DNA of 64,000 bases from Petrosia ficiformis (Eukaryota > Porifera > Demospongiae > Haplosclerida > Petrosiidae): NCBI GenBank assembly GCA_947044365.1, contig OX345649.1:1606430-1670429 (forward strand), read 5' to 3'. The notes under the pieces are model-generated. The model searched no databases and was not told the DNA's origin. It worked only from the letters and a program-made list of their open reading frames with translations. The first letter of the stretch is position 1. Each line of letters opens with the position of its first letter. Shown here piece by piece: positions 52,201 to 55,524 of this stretch. The position numbers and the translations under genes are program-made.

Positions 52201-53343
52201 GAAATGGTTAGGTATTGCTATTCATCAAGCATCTTTTACAGGTGAATTTGGTATTGTATATCGTGCTCTACTCACTCTTGAATCTGGTATTCCACAAGCA
52301 GTAGCAGTTAAAACACTCAAAGGTTTATTTATTTGTGAAATTGTGTGTATTTTAATGATTATCTCAATTTCTTTCATACACAGGAGCATTCACTAAATCT
52401 GATGTTGATGATATTATGCGAGAGAGTTTAAAGATGAAATCTTTTGATCATTTAAATGTTTTATCTCTTATTGGTGTCTGTGTTGATCATGGAGATGCTC
52501 CATGTATTGTAATGCCTTTCATGAACGAAGGCAGTCTTCTGTCATACCTAAAGAGAGAGAGAGCTAACATGACTGTTTCAGAAAGAGCTGATGAAGATAT
52601 CATCCTGGATACTAGAAAACAGCTTCTATCAATTTGTTTACAAATAGCTAATGGCATGATGTATTTAGCAGGAATGAAAATTGTACACAGAGATCTAGCA
52701 ACAAGAAATTGCATGTATGCATGTATATAATTCTTGTGATATCTACAAATTTAATTTGTTCTAATAGGATTTCATCTGATGGAATTATAAAAGTGGCTGA
52801 TTTTGGACTTGCTGAAGACATATACTGCAATAACTATTACAGACTGATCAAAGAAGAAGACTCAAATGGACCAGTGAAACTACCTATAAAGTGGATGGCA
52901 CTGGAGAGCATTCGTGATGGGTACTTTAATGAGAAAACAGATGTGGTTAGTTAATCACTGTAACAAATCATTAGTCAGGTATTATGTTATTATCTTTCAG
53001 TGGTCATACGGTGTGGTATGTTGGGAGATATTTAGTCTTGGTATTATACCTTATCCTGGTCTCAGTGCAAAAGATGTAGTTACACTTCTTGGTGATGGAG
53101 AAAGACTAGATCGACCAAATAATTGTGCATGTTGTGATGAAATGTGAGTTAGTATGAACTACATATAATTATATCCTTTAGTTAACTTTCTTTTTTAGTT
53201 ACACTATCATGTTATCCTCTTGGAATGAAAAACCAGACGAGAGATATTCCTTTGCAGACCTAGTTCGGATTTTAAATGAAATTATAGAACCATTGGCTGG
53301 TTATCTGGACTTCACGCAGACATTTACTGAAAATAAGCATTAA
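17934..53343 (+). CDS. Large Ig-domain receptor tyrosine kinase gene (gene model, exons listed separately)
   Basis: Proposed order: signal peptide exon 17934-18042; N-terminal Ig-like exon 19059-19379; array of Ig exons a1-a6 in copies A, B and C/D; Ig exons e7 and e8; stalk; TM; juxtamembrane; tyrosine kinase; stop at 53341-53343. All extracellular exons have phase 1 at both ends, so all can be joined in frame. I count 23 intact Ig exons. The protein would be a type I membrane receptor with a single cytoplasmic kinase. Known relatives are the expanded sponge RTKs with Ig ectodomains. What I infer, and cannot see, is that one transcript spans everything. Alternatives are two or more genes with internal promoters, alternative use of array exons, or an over-duplicated assembly. 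The kinase carries all catalytic motifs, so at least the 3' end belongs to a live gene. Confidence 0.55.
18600..19005 (+). mobile_element. Interspersed repeat family M, copy 3 (in intron 1)
   Basis: Same ends and body as the copy at 16341 (TTTTATGGCCCGTAGGGCCA ... CTCTATATACACTTGTT). An AT-rich microsatellite lies inside, and the copy lacks some of the internal segment. It ends only about 55 bases before the acceptor of the next exon. The preceding intron sequence (18043-18599) shows nothing else. Confidence 0.75.
19059..19379 (+). CDS. N-terminal Ig-like exon
   Basis: Acceptor TTTCATCAG, donor GCAG|GTAAGT, phase 1-1. It encodes about 106 residues: ACNASCYSVLPQNEV at the start, a variable-type core, an extra CGGDTSVC loop, then SFQPYLAGNYEYRYYVTF, where AGNYEYRY is in the place of the D-x-G-x-Y-x-C motif with Tyr instead of Cys. 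Divergent from the array exons and present only once. It may be the membrane-distal ligand-binding domain. Confidence 0.75.
19632..19920 (+). mobile_element. Interspersed repeat family M, copy 4 (deleted)
   Basis: Begins TTTTTATGGCTCGTAGGGCC and ends CTCTATATACACTTGTT, with most of the body after AAGAACGCG deleted and replaced by a tandem AGCAATCATAGGGATA motif. Third copy within 3.6 kb in the same orientation. Confidence 0.7.
20050..20392 (+). pseudogene. Decayed Ig-family exon e0 (copy 2)
   Basis: Parallels 47.73-48.05 kb. MEPKSENNSNVHVCSNNSTQ is readable, but one T is lost in TCTCTTGTCC (intact form TCTCTTTGTCC), shifting the frame before the second half. The A-run after CTTGAAAAA is also altered. 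No clean splice junctions. It lies where an Ig exon would be expected between 19059 and a1. Confidence 0.65.
21564..21869 (+). CDS. Ig exon a1, copy A (Cys-less)
   Basis: 306 bases, phase 1-1. The protein starts APNVVAEIDIKTAF and has the core Trp in DITWSFV and the F-strand motif DDTGLYTLLAVNPAG. Both disulfide cysteines are absent: the B-strand reads TLLFVING, and Leu stands after DTGLYT. The fold should still form from its Trp and Tyr corner. The donor is followed by a (CA)n tract. Confidence 0.9.
22450..22842 (+). CDS. Ig exon a2, copy A
   Basis: 393 bases, phase 1-1. ALPDIELFSDPINV leads into a Cys-containing B-strand (TIRLDCFADG), Trp in VQWLF, a long C'-D loop with NDVPESFIAEQYFIDPPDAD, and a canonical F-strand (YQAGMYSCTLKNIFG). 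Acceptor TTTTCTAG, donor CAAT|GTAAGT. N-glycosylation sequons are visible (NVS, NIS). Confidence 0.92.
23353..23661 (+). CDS. Ig exon a3, copy A
   Basis: 309 bases, phase 1-1. IPIITTPPFDSIGIF, B-strand SSLTCQAFSS, Trp in ITWIKDG, F-strand DDSGSYVCRAVNNL. Canonical I-set-like Ig domain. Donor AATC|GTAAGT. Confidence 0.92.
23700..23960. repeat. AT microsatellite with embedded foldback
   Basis: Two (AT)n tracts flank a ~54-bp perfect-looking hairpin, AGTATGCTAACAGGTCCTAT and its inverse AGGACCTGTTAGCATACT (about 23859-23914). The same intron position in unit D holds a larger element of which this looks like a collapsed form. Confidence 0.75.
24230..24559 (+). CDS. Ig exon a4, copy A
   Basis: 330 bases, phase 1-1. 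PPVLQDSEGLAVVNETQ, B-strand INMSCTFFSL, Trp in ITWSRS, F-strand LDTGSYTCLASNFAHG, then APVDTSSNTFTVIVQS. It is two codons shorter than the copies at 31609 and 42459 (MEIMDNE here, IGLQIIDNE there). Donor CAAA|GTACGT. Confidence 0.92.
24762..24960 (+). pseudogene. Relic of SPVVQ-type Ig exon dissolved into a TGTACATG minisatellite
   Basis: After the acceptor-like TTTTTTTCTAG, the bases TGGTACAATGCATTTCTGAA match the start of the intact exon at 63731 for about 35 bases. They then give way to repeats of TGTACATGTTTG/ATACATGTATGC. The exon is truncated and unusable. Repeated in units B (32146-), D (43147-) and D2 (45539-). Confidence 0.75.
25073..25319 (-). mobile_element. tRNA-derived SINE in an inverted-repeat arrangement (unit A)
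   Basis: On the minus strand, box A TGGCGTAGTGG (25158-25168) fits the RNA polymerase III consensus, and a box B-like GGTTCAACTAC (25105-25115) follows about 40 bases downstream. The part from about 25073 to 25142 recurs in inverted orientation at about 25250-25319 (GTCAGTGGTTCAGGTTCAAC ... GTTGTTTCCTGGAAAGAG), making a hairpin that ends ~60 bases before the a5 acceptor. Other copies arose with the array. Confidence 0.7.
25378..25683 (+). CDS. Ig exon a5, copy A (Cys-less)
   Basis: 306 bases, phase 1-1. VPPTIRFPSGSPVLG, B-strand EIILTFVIDN (Phe where Cys is expected), Trp in VIWKF, F-strand DDQGQYTITATNEAGT (Ile where Cys is expected). The donor lies inside a (GT)n run: GAAG|GTGTGTGTG. Acceptor TTCTTTAG. 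Confidence 0.9.
26176..26475 (+). CDS. Ig exon a6, copy A
   Basis: 300 bases, phase 1-1. APEIITPPDDTNVLSS, B-strand ASLVCGATSE, Trp in TQWFKGD, F-strand NDTDDYTCVVTNVHGS. Acceptor TTTTTCAG. The donor CAAG|GTTGTT is non-optimal, with T at +3 and G at +4. Confidence 0.9.
26579..26739 (+). pseudogene. 3' fragment of Ig exon a4 (unit A)
   Basis: Matches the second half of a4 (PSDGRVLSLSTLEIMNVDGL ... FSVIVQS) and keeps its donor, but has no acceptor or first half (no Trp strand). It also occurs at 34038, 45026 and 47222. It marks the end of an older partial duplication inside the unit. Confidence 0.85.
26893..27011 (+). pseudogene. SPVVQ exon start truncated by an ~80-bp foldback
   Basis: CTTCTCCTGTGGTACAACGC follows a good acceptor and equals the beginning of the intact exon at 63731. 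After about 36 bases it stops at an inverted repeat, GCGTGTGACTAAATGA ... TCATTTAGTCACACGTGC (about 26930-27009). The exon is therefore broken. The same structure is present in unit B at 34352-34470. Confidence 0.75.
28926..29231 (+). CDS. Ig exon a1, copy B (Cys-less)
   Basis: Differs from copy A by a Met-to-Val change in the loop after AVNPAG (GVHSDS against GMHSDS). Phase 1-1, both splice sites intact, no disulfide cysteines. Confidence 0.9.
29827..30219 (+). CDS. Ig exon a2, copy B
   Basis: Same deduced protein as copy A; canonical cysteines present; splice sites intact, phase 1-1. Confidence 0.92.
30729..31037 (+). CDS. Ig exon a3, copy B
   Basis: Same domain as copy A except for its first codons (GTTTTTCC against GTTATTCC at the exon start). 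Canonical cysteines present, phase 1-1. Confidence 0.92.
31609..31944 (+). CDS. Ig exon a4, copy B
   Basis: 336 bases, two codons longer than copy A (SIGLQIIDNEKYT). Asp replaces Val in MNVDGLDTG, and Ile replaces Ser in GIYTCLAS. Phase 1-1. Confidence 0.92.
32466..32712 (-). mobile_element. tRNA-derived SINE hairpin, unit B copy
   Basis: Same structure as at 25073-25319 (minus-strand box A TGGCGTAGTGG), co-duplicated with the array. There are small changes (AGTTAAACC in the box B region, one extra ATATACAC near 32620). Confidence 0.65.
32771..33076 (+). CDS. Ig exon a5, copy B (Cys-less)
   Basis: Same deduced protein as copy A. The donor is again inside the (GT)n run. Phase 1-1. Confidence 0.9.
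33635..33934 (+). CDS. Ig exon a6, copy B
   Basis: One replacement relative to copy A (FKGDSIING against FKGDGIING). Canonical cysteines; GTTGTT donor; phase 1-1. Confidence 0.9.
34038..34198 (+). pseudogene. 3' fragment of Ig exon a4 (unit B)
   Basis: As at 26579, with YTCLPLNFAHG in place of YTCLASNFAHG. No first half and no acceptor. Confidence 0.85.
35243..37270 (+). repeat. Start of third array unit (C), broken inside the a1-a2 intron
   Basis: Follows units A and B from their first base through a1, with more divergence and a 27-base addition near 35668. It ends at a (CA)n tract at about 37252-37270. The remaining part of the unit resumes at about 39735, where the intron sequence from CACTTGGGCTAGGGCTGAGT onward appears again in diverged form. 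Confidence 0.8.
36401..36706 (+). CDS. Ig exon a1, copy C (Cys-less)
   Basis: Phase 1-1. Differs from A and B at a few residues (NDPVIL, SHYMFSSD, IINLSTDD). No disulfide cysteines. The longest (CA)n tract follows the donor (36731-36788, 29 repeats). Confidence 0.9.
37271..39734. repeat. Inserted block of three diverged tandem segments
   Basis: Three related segments start near 37270, 38660 and 39430, each next to a CACACA run. They share AACAACATCTGTAATAGTAA (first two), AACAGGACTCTATAAGCATT and GGTTGGGATCCCACCAAAG. The first is enlarged by a P1 transposon (37561-38159). No coding potential recognised. The block separates a1 of unit C from a2 of unit D. Confidence 0.75.
37561..38159. mobile_element. 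P1 piggyBac-like MITE with a matching empty site nearby
   Basis: TTAA at 37557-37560 and 38160-38163 flanks GGTGGTACTAGGGAGTGGGC and a degenerate right end (ATCCGCCCACGG...). The paralogous segment at 38940-38975 reads AAGATGTCTTTAACCCCCAC with a single TTAA and no element, so it shows the site before insertion. Confidence 0.9.
40265..40657 (+). CDS. Ig exon a2, copy D
   Basis: Phase 1-1. More diverged than A against B (SSGSTIRL, NNAMTRTGNIEY, NDVPGSF, VYVQVQC). Canonical cysteines. Confidence 0.92.
41167..41475 (+). CDS. Ig exon a3, copy D
   Basis: Phase 1-1. Differs by SGTYVCRAV (Ser to Thr) and MTYSKNAT. Canonical cysteines. Confidence 0.92.
41640..42180. mobile_element. Cluster of three foldback elements in the a3-a4 intron (unit D only)
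   Basis: Element 1 (about 41646-41797): AGTATGCTAACAGGTCCTAT outer arms with an inner hairpin GTTTTGTGTCC...GGACACAAAAC. Element 2 (about 41832-41970): AACATGTTTCA / TGAAACATGTT outer arms, CTATATGCGTTATATAAACC / GGTTTATATAATGCATATAG middle arms, and an inner GATATCACCC/GGGTGATATC hairpin. Element 3 (about 41990-42158): AATGAGATTCATA / TATGAATCTCATT outer arms around another TTTATAT-type inverted repeat. Units A and B hold only the outer hairpin of element 1. Confidence 0.75.
42459..42794 (+). CDS. Ig exon a4, copy D
   Basis: Phase 1-1, long form with SIGLQIIDNE. The C-terminal strand reads NTFSVLVQS. Canonical cysteines. Confidence 0.92.
42968..43130. repeat. Inverted-repeat insertion CAGTGTTCTCCCTAGG ... 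CTAGGGAGAACACTG
   Basis: CAGTGTTCTCCCTAG (42971-) pairs with CTAGGGAGAACACTG (to about 43127), flanked on both sides by TAGTATT/GGTATTTATT-like sequence. It is absent at the matching position in units A and B and present again at 45360-45520, so a ~155-bp MITE entered before the D to D2 duplication. Confidence 0.8.
43457..43704 (-). mobile_element. tRNA-derived SINE hairpin, unit D copy
   Basis: Third co-duplicated copy of the structure described at 25073. Confidence 0.65.
43764..44069 (+). CDS. Ig exon a5, copy D (Cys-less)
   Basis: Same deduced protein as copies A and B. GT-repeat donor. Phase 1-1. Confidence 0.9.
44622..44921 (+). CDS. Ig exon a6, copy D
   Basis: Phase 1-1, canonical cysteines. 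It shares FKGDSIING with copy B and has a TCCTACCAAGCC (Pro) variant near the start. Confidence 0.9.
45026..45186 (+). pseudogene. 3' fragment of Ig exon a4 (unit D)
   Basis: Same fragment as at 26579 but with one extra base before the homologous start (CATTAGATCCC) and FSVLVQS like full copy D, suggesting gene conversion with 42459-42794. After it the sequence follows the a4 downstream intron again, starting the D2 partial duplication. Confidence 0.85.
45848..46096 (-). mobile_element. tRNA-derived SINE hairpin, unit D2 copy
   Basis: Fourth co-duplicated copy. Box A is intact on the minus strand; the inverted arm is slightly diverged (TCAACTACTCTCATG). Confidence 0.65.
46156..46461 (+). CDS. 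Ig exon a5, copy D2 (Cys-less)
   Basis: Phase 1-1. One replacement (VYNDIILTF against VYNEIILTF). GT-repeat donor retained. Confidence 0.9.
46817..47116 (+). CDS. Ig exon a6, copy D2
   Basis: Phase 1-1. One replacement near the end (GSQKHTAHL against GSQNHTAHL). Canonical cysteines. The preceding intron has a deletion that differs from those in the other units. Confidence 0.9.
47222..47381 (+). pseudogene. 3' fragment of Ig exon a4 (unit D2)
   Basis: As at 26579; the donor is changed to AAAGTATGT. It ends the array: homology to the units stops within about 50 bases, near 47430. Confidence 0.85.
47735..48048 (+). pseudogene. Ig-family exon e0 (copy 3) with an 8-base duplication
   Basis: Best-preserved e0 copy: MEPKSKNNSNVHVGSNNSSQ, SGSLCPVSCAFDISNHIGVD, then LEKIDE. 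At about 47946-47961 the bases ATAGATGA occur twice, giving a frameshift and TAG. Without the second copy the frame would continue into an F-strand of SYTCFAVNN type and a CAAG|GTGTGT donor. The first conserved Cys-like position reads Gly (HVGSN) where the other two copies have Cys. Confidence 0.7.
48182..48481 (+). CDS. Ig exon e7 (Cys-less)
   Basis: 300 bases, phase 1-1. Acceptor TTTCTCAG, donor GAAG|GTAATG. PPRVLINTDNPLGVV, B-strand SVTLTFSIVD, Trp in IQWMFND, F-strand SDQGYYSLTATNEAGT. Both disulfide positions are replaced (Phe, Leu). A relative of a5. Unique in the window. Confidence 0.92.
48554..48578 (-). ncRNA. Hammerhead-ribozyme-like motif in the left Penelope repeat
   Basis: On the minus strand the sequence reads CTGAGGA, then a GGC...GCC stem, then GAAAC. 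This is the CUGANGA / GAAA core of hammerhead ribozymes, which are reported in the terminal repeats of Penelope-like elements. Helix I and the cleavage triplet are not certain (GAAACATTC follows), so activity is not claimed. Confidence 0.5.
48775..49276 (-). pseudogene. GIY-YIG endonuclease domain of the Penelope-like element
   Basis: Reads GVIYEIPCECGAVYVGETGR, the GIY-YIG signature with the Cys pair typical of Penelope endonucleases. Further 3', in another frame, NALTCHHTSTGHNIDW and LNPAWTLDRLL match the His- and Trp-containing C-terminal part of these proteins. At least one frameshift separates the two parts, so no intact enzyme is made. The domain nicks target DNA in active elements. Confidence 0.85.
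49257..49770 (-). pseudogene. Reverse transcriptase remnant of the Penelope-like element
   Basis: The minus strand encodes WIRYVDDTFVIWPHGRDSL, an in-frame TGA (about 49665), then IKFTMEVESAGKIAFLDVQV, SVYRKPTHTDRYLNYRSNHH and downstream thumb-like sequence. YVDD carries two of the three catalytic aspartates. Everything upstream of the palm (fingers, motif A) is missing, replaced by the inverted right repeat. Dead element. Confidence 0.88.
49842..49866 (+). ncRNA. Hammerhead-ribozyme-like motif in the right Penelope repeat
   Basis: Inverted twin of the motif at 48554-48578: CTGAGGA, GGC...GCC stem, GAAAC, followed by GTTC. On the receptor sense strand, within its intron. Confidence 0.5.
50046..50318 (+). 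CDS. Ig exon e8, membrane-proximal Ig domain
   Basis: 273 bases, phase 1-1. Acceptor TTTTTCAG, donor CAAG|GTTAGA. APVIVTPPSNELQLEGNDV, B-strand MFECQAIAE, Trp in VKWMFKN, F-strand NDTGLYTCTVSNIHGN. Canonical I-set Ig, the last before the stalk. Confidence 0.93.
50372..50535. mobile_element. MITE with ends TTATAGCACCCT / AGGGTGCTATAA
   Basis: TTATAGCACCCTATACAGTG at the left and its imperfect inverse (TTGCACTCTAAAGGGTGCTATAAG) at the right enclose about 110 bases without coding. Lies in the e8-stalk intron and is absent from the paralogous intron of cassette K3. The rest of the intron to 51278 shows only sequence shared with 13.66-14.4 kb. Confidence 0.7.
51279..51694 (+). CDS. Stalk, transmembrane and first juxtamembrane exons
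   Basis: Exon 51279-51362 encodes a Ser/Thr/Pro-rich stalk with an internal repeat (VFSSPIATSEVFSSPIPTS). Exon 51442-51568 encodes LDESF, a helix of about 25 hydrophobic residues (IIITVSIIIVFISAVLLVII), and the basic stop-transfer KHKRNKSR. Exon 51651-51694 encodes SVMMSDLNSTVYRN, with a Tyr that could be a phosphosite. Phases run 1, 1-2, 2-1, consistent with the kinase exons. Type I topology. Confidence 0.93.
51762..52322 (+). CDS. Kinase N-lobe exons (glycine loop, VAVK lysine)
   Basis: Exon 51762-51902 encodes the juxtamembrane segment and strand 1 (EEFVMEARDEVIRTIVQNKV ... MIEKIGQ). Exon 52242-52322 continues GEFGIVYRALLTLESGIPQA then VAVKTLKG. The join gives GQGEFGIVY, a perfect G-x-G-x-F-G-x-V-Y-type loop, and the ATP-anchoring Lys of VAVK. 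Phase 1 on both sides. Confidence 0.95.
52384..53343 (+). CDS. Tyrosine kinase helix C to C-terminus
   Basis: Exon 52384-52714: helix-C Glu in IMRESLKM, hinge region VMPFMNEGSLLSYL, short insert, catalytic loop HRDLATRN. Exon 52768-52945: ADFGLAEDIY followed by activation-loop tyrosines (NNYYRL), then PIKWMALES in the APE position. Exon 53001-53143: WSYGVVCWEIFSLGIIPYPG. Exon 53199-53343: SSWNEKPDERYSFADLVR, ending in a short acidic/polar tail and TAA at 53341. The tyrosine-specific HRDLATRN and PIKWMALE motifs rule out a Ser/Thr kinase. All catalytic residues are present, so it should be active. Relationship within RTKs is loosely Met/Axl/insulin-receptor-like by eye only. Confidence 0.95.
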
Positions 53344-53584
53344 ATTTCAACCTAATATAAGAGAGTGTGAGAATCCTTAACTGCTAGGCCTTTTATAAAA
53401 CATTAATATTGGACCCTTTTAGTTAGTGAATTAAAACCAAAACATTTTAGTAAACATAAATTGTATCAGCTGTTATTAATCATAATTATAATATTATTGT
53501 CATAATTATTAAAAATTAATGATGCATTCATCCTCAAATGAATATTATGGTACTTTAGAGGCTAACTACTTCCGCATAACAACC
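53344..53584. other. 3' flank of the large RTK gene
   Basis: Shared with the 3' flanks of K1-K3 (GCTAGGCCTTTTATAAAACA). Likely 3' UTR and polyadenylation region; no clear AATAAA in the first 60 bases. Nothing else seen. Confidence 0.5.
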
Positions 53585-53588
53585 TTAT

Positions 53589-53818
53589 CACTGCAAAAAA
53601 TAACAGGTTTCCTGATGTGCGTTAAGAGAAACCTATAAGGAAATATGAGAGAAATTTAGTAGAATCCACTGGAAACATGAAGACACGGCATGTTTCTTGA
53701 AATTTTTCAAGAAACATGCCGTGTCTTCATGTTTCCAGTGGATTCTACTAAATTTCTCTCATATTTCCTTATAGGTTTCTCTTAACGCACATCAGGAAAC
53801 CTGTTATTTTTTGCAGTG
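53589..53818. mobile_element. Perfect 230-bp palindromic MITE with TTAT target duplication
   Basis: Two apparently perfect 114-base arms (CACTGCAAAAAATAACAGGT ... and its exact inverse) with a 2-base spacer at 53703-53704. Flanked by TTAT at 53585-53588 and 53819-53822. CACTG ends with 4-bp duplications recall Chapaev-type elements of the CACTA/Chapaev group, but this is only a terminal-motif match. Perfect arms suggest recent insertion or template-switch origin. Confidence 0.9.
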
Positions 53819-53879
53819 TTATATCAGTATAGACAGAGTAGAAGCAAAACACAAGAAGTTATAATTTATGTAGGGTGTT

Positions 53880-53945
53880 ATGTGGGTTTAAACCGGGGCC
53901 TGTGGAAAGCAATTATAGGGATGGCCCTGTGGGACATAAAAAAGT
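53880..53945. repeat. Family M end fragment
   Basis: GTGGAAAGCAATTATAGGGATGGCC and the hairpin-like GGCCCTGTGGGACATAA match the terminal part of family M in inverted orientation. Other short fragments lie at about 59500-59700 and 61390-61440. Confidence 0.55.
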
Positions 53946-54317
53946 TGTTATAAACATGTACCCTTATTGTGGTTAAATGCAGCAAAATGCTGAGCTTATA
54001 CTTTAATATTTAACCAGAAACAAGTAAGCAAGCAAGCAATCTACATGTAATATTCATTCAGTATAAGGAATATGAATACTCAAATACCAAAAAGCAGTAT
54101 ACTAATTTCTACTTTTCTATATAGCACTAGGTAATTCATTATGGTATAACTACCAGTTGCTTGGAGCCTACATATATTTATTCGGCTAGTATTTTGAATT
54201 TTTTATTACATTTTTCATGATACTAAAACCCATAAAATTTTTGACAAAATTGTTGCATTGTTTTAAAGACACAAATGGAGAAAAAGCTGAACTATTTAAA
54301 TTTACAAGTGGACACAC

Positions 54318-54605
54318 TAACTACTACAGACTAAACATGAAGACTTGAATGCACCAGTGAAACTACCTAAAAATGGATGGCACTGGATAGCATTCGTGAT
54401 GGGTACTTTAATGAGAAAACAGATGTGGTTAGTGAATCACTGTAACAAATCATTAGTCAGGTATTACGTTGTTATCTTTCAGTGGTCATATGGTGTGGTA
54501 TGTTTTAGTCTACCTTATCCTGGTCTCAGTGCAAAAGATGTAATTACACTTCTTGATACTGGAGGAAGACTGGATCGACAAAATAATAGTTCAGCTACAT
54601 TATGA
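54318..54605 (+). pseudogene. Kinase fragment (cassette K5)
   Basis: A fragment of the DFG exon starting after the activation loop (NAPVKLPKNGWHWIAFVMGT, frameshifted relative to PVKLPIKWMALES) ends at the usual donor. Then WSYGVV at about 54482 runs on with a 20-base deletion into LPYPGLSAKDVITLLDTGGR and ends early. No HRD or DFG motif. Dead remnant downstream of the live kinase. Confidence 0.85.
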
Positions 54606-54639
54606 CCATTAATAATTTCAGTTAAATCATCCCGAGGCA

Positions 54640-55520
54640 TCATATGAACGAACCATTACAAGGATCAGGTGCTGTATTCATCCACAAATGTCTGCATTAC
54701 CCTACAGATGAAGTATCAAACCCTCTATTAACAAGTAGATATGCTGGTTGAAATAACCCTTCATTTCTTTATCTACCACTTCACAATGTCCACACACCTT
54801 TACAAGCACCTCCAGAATGGCTCTATAAATTCAACATGTGCAATCAGCATACATGTCAAACTATGGTAAGTGTAGCTGATAATGTTCATACTCCCCTCCA
54901 AGCACCTGAGAAAGGTTGAACAAATATGATGTAAATTCAACATGTACCCAGAGACCTACATATCAAGCCATGGTAAGTGTAGCTGATGACATAACTGGAC
55001 ATGAAAGGATGTAAATATACTTTCTTTGAGGGAGGTGTTCGAGCACTTGCTTTTGCTAATGGTGGTCTTATACCTGGTAAAATGAGAGGCAAGTCTACAC
55101 AAGGGTTTATTCATATTGCTGATTGGTACACTACATTTTGTAAGCTTGCTGGTGTTGTTCTGGTGAAGGAAAGTTTCCTGTTGATGGTATGGATGTGTGG
55201 CCTATTATAACAGGAGAAAGTGACAAAACACCACATGATGAGATTGTACTTGGGTATGATTTTGACAATAAACATCCAAACCAAGGGGCTTTCATATCTG
55301 GTAACTATAAGCTAATTGTTGGTGCTCAAGAACATGGATGTGATAGTAGTCACCTCTTGATTATCCTTGTACCCAAGGGGAAAATGGACCTAACTGTGAT
55401 GGTTATTGTCTGTATTACGTTGTCAATGATCTTTATAAAAAACATGATCTTTCCAAAGAGAGAACTGATCATGGTGGCTACTGGTGTCCTTGGAAAAACA
55501 ATGATTAACTGCATAAAGTA
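54640..55520 (+). pseudogene. Arylsulfatase (ARSB-like) remnant
   Basis: Legible blocks match the middle and C-terminal part of type-B arylsulfatases: FLYLPLHNVHTPLQAPPEWL (about 54755-54820), FFEGGVRALAFANGGLIPGK (about 55021-55085), IHIADWYTTFCKLAG, then in a shifted frame PVDGMDVWPIITGESDKTP and GNYKLIVGAQEHG. Stops and a frameshift near 55170 interrupt it. The N-terminal part with the C-x-P-x-R formylglycine site is missing. Intact relatives hydrolyse sulfate esters of glycosaminoglycans in lysosomes. Unrelated to the receptors; probably captured during duplication. Confidence 0.85.
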
Positions 55521-55524
55521 TTAA

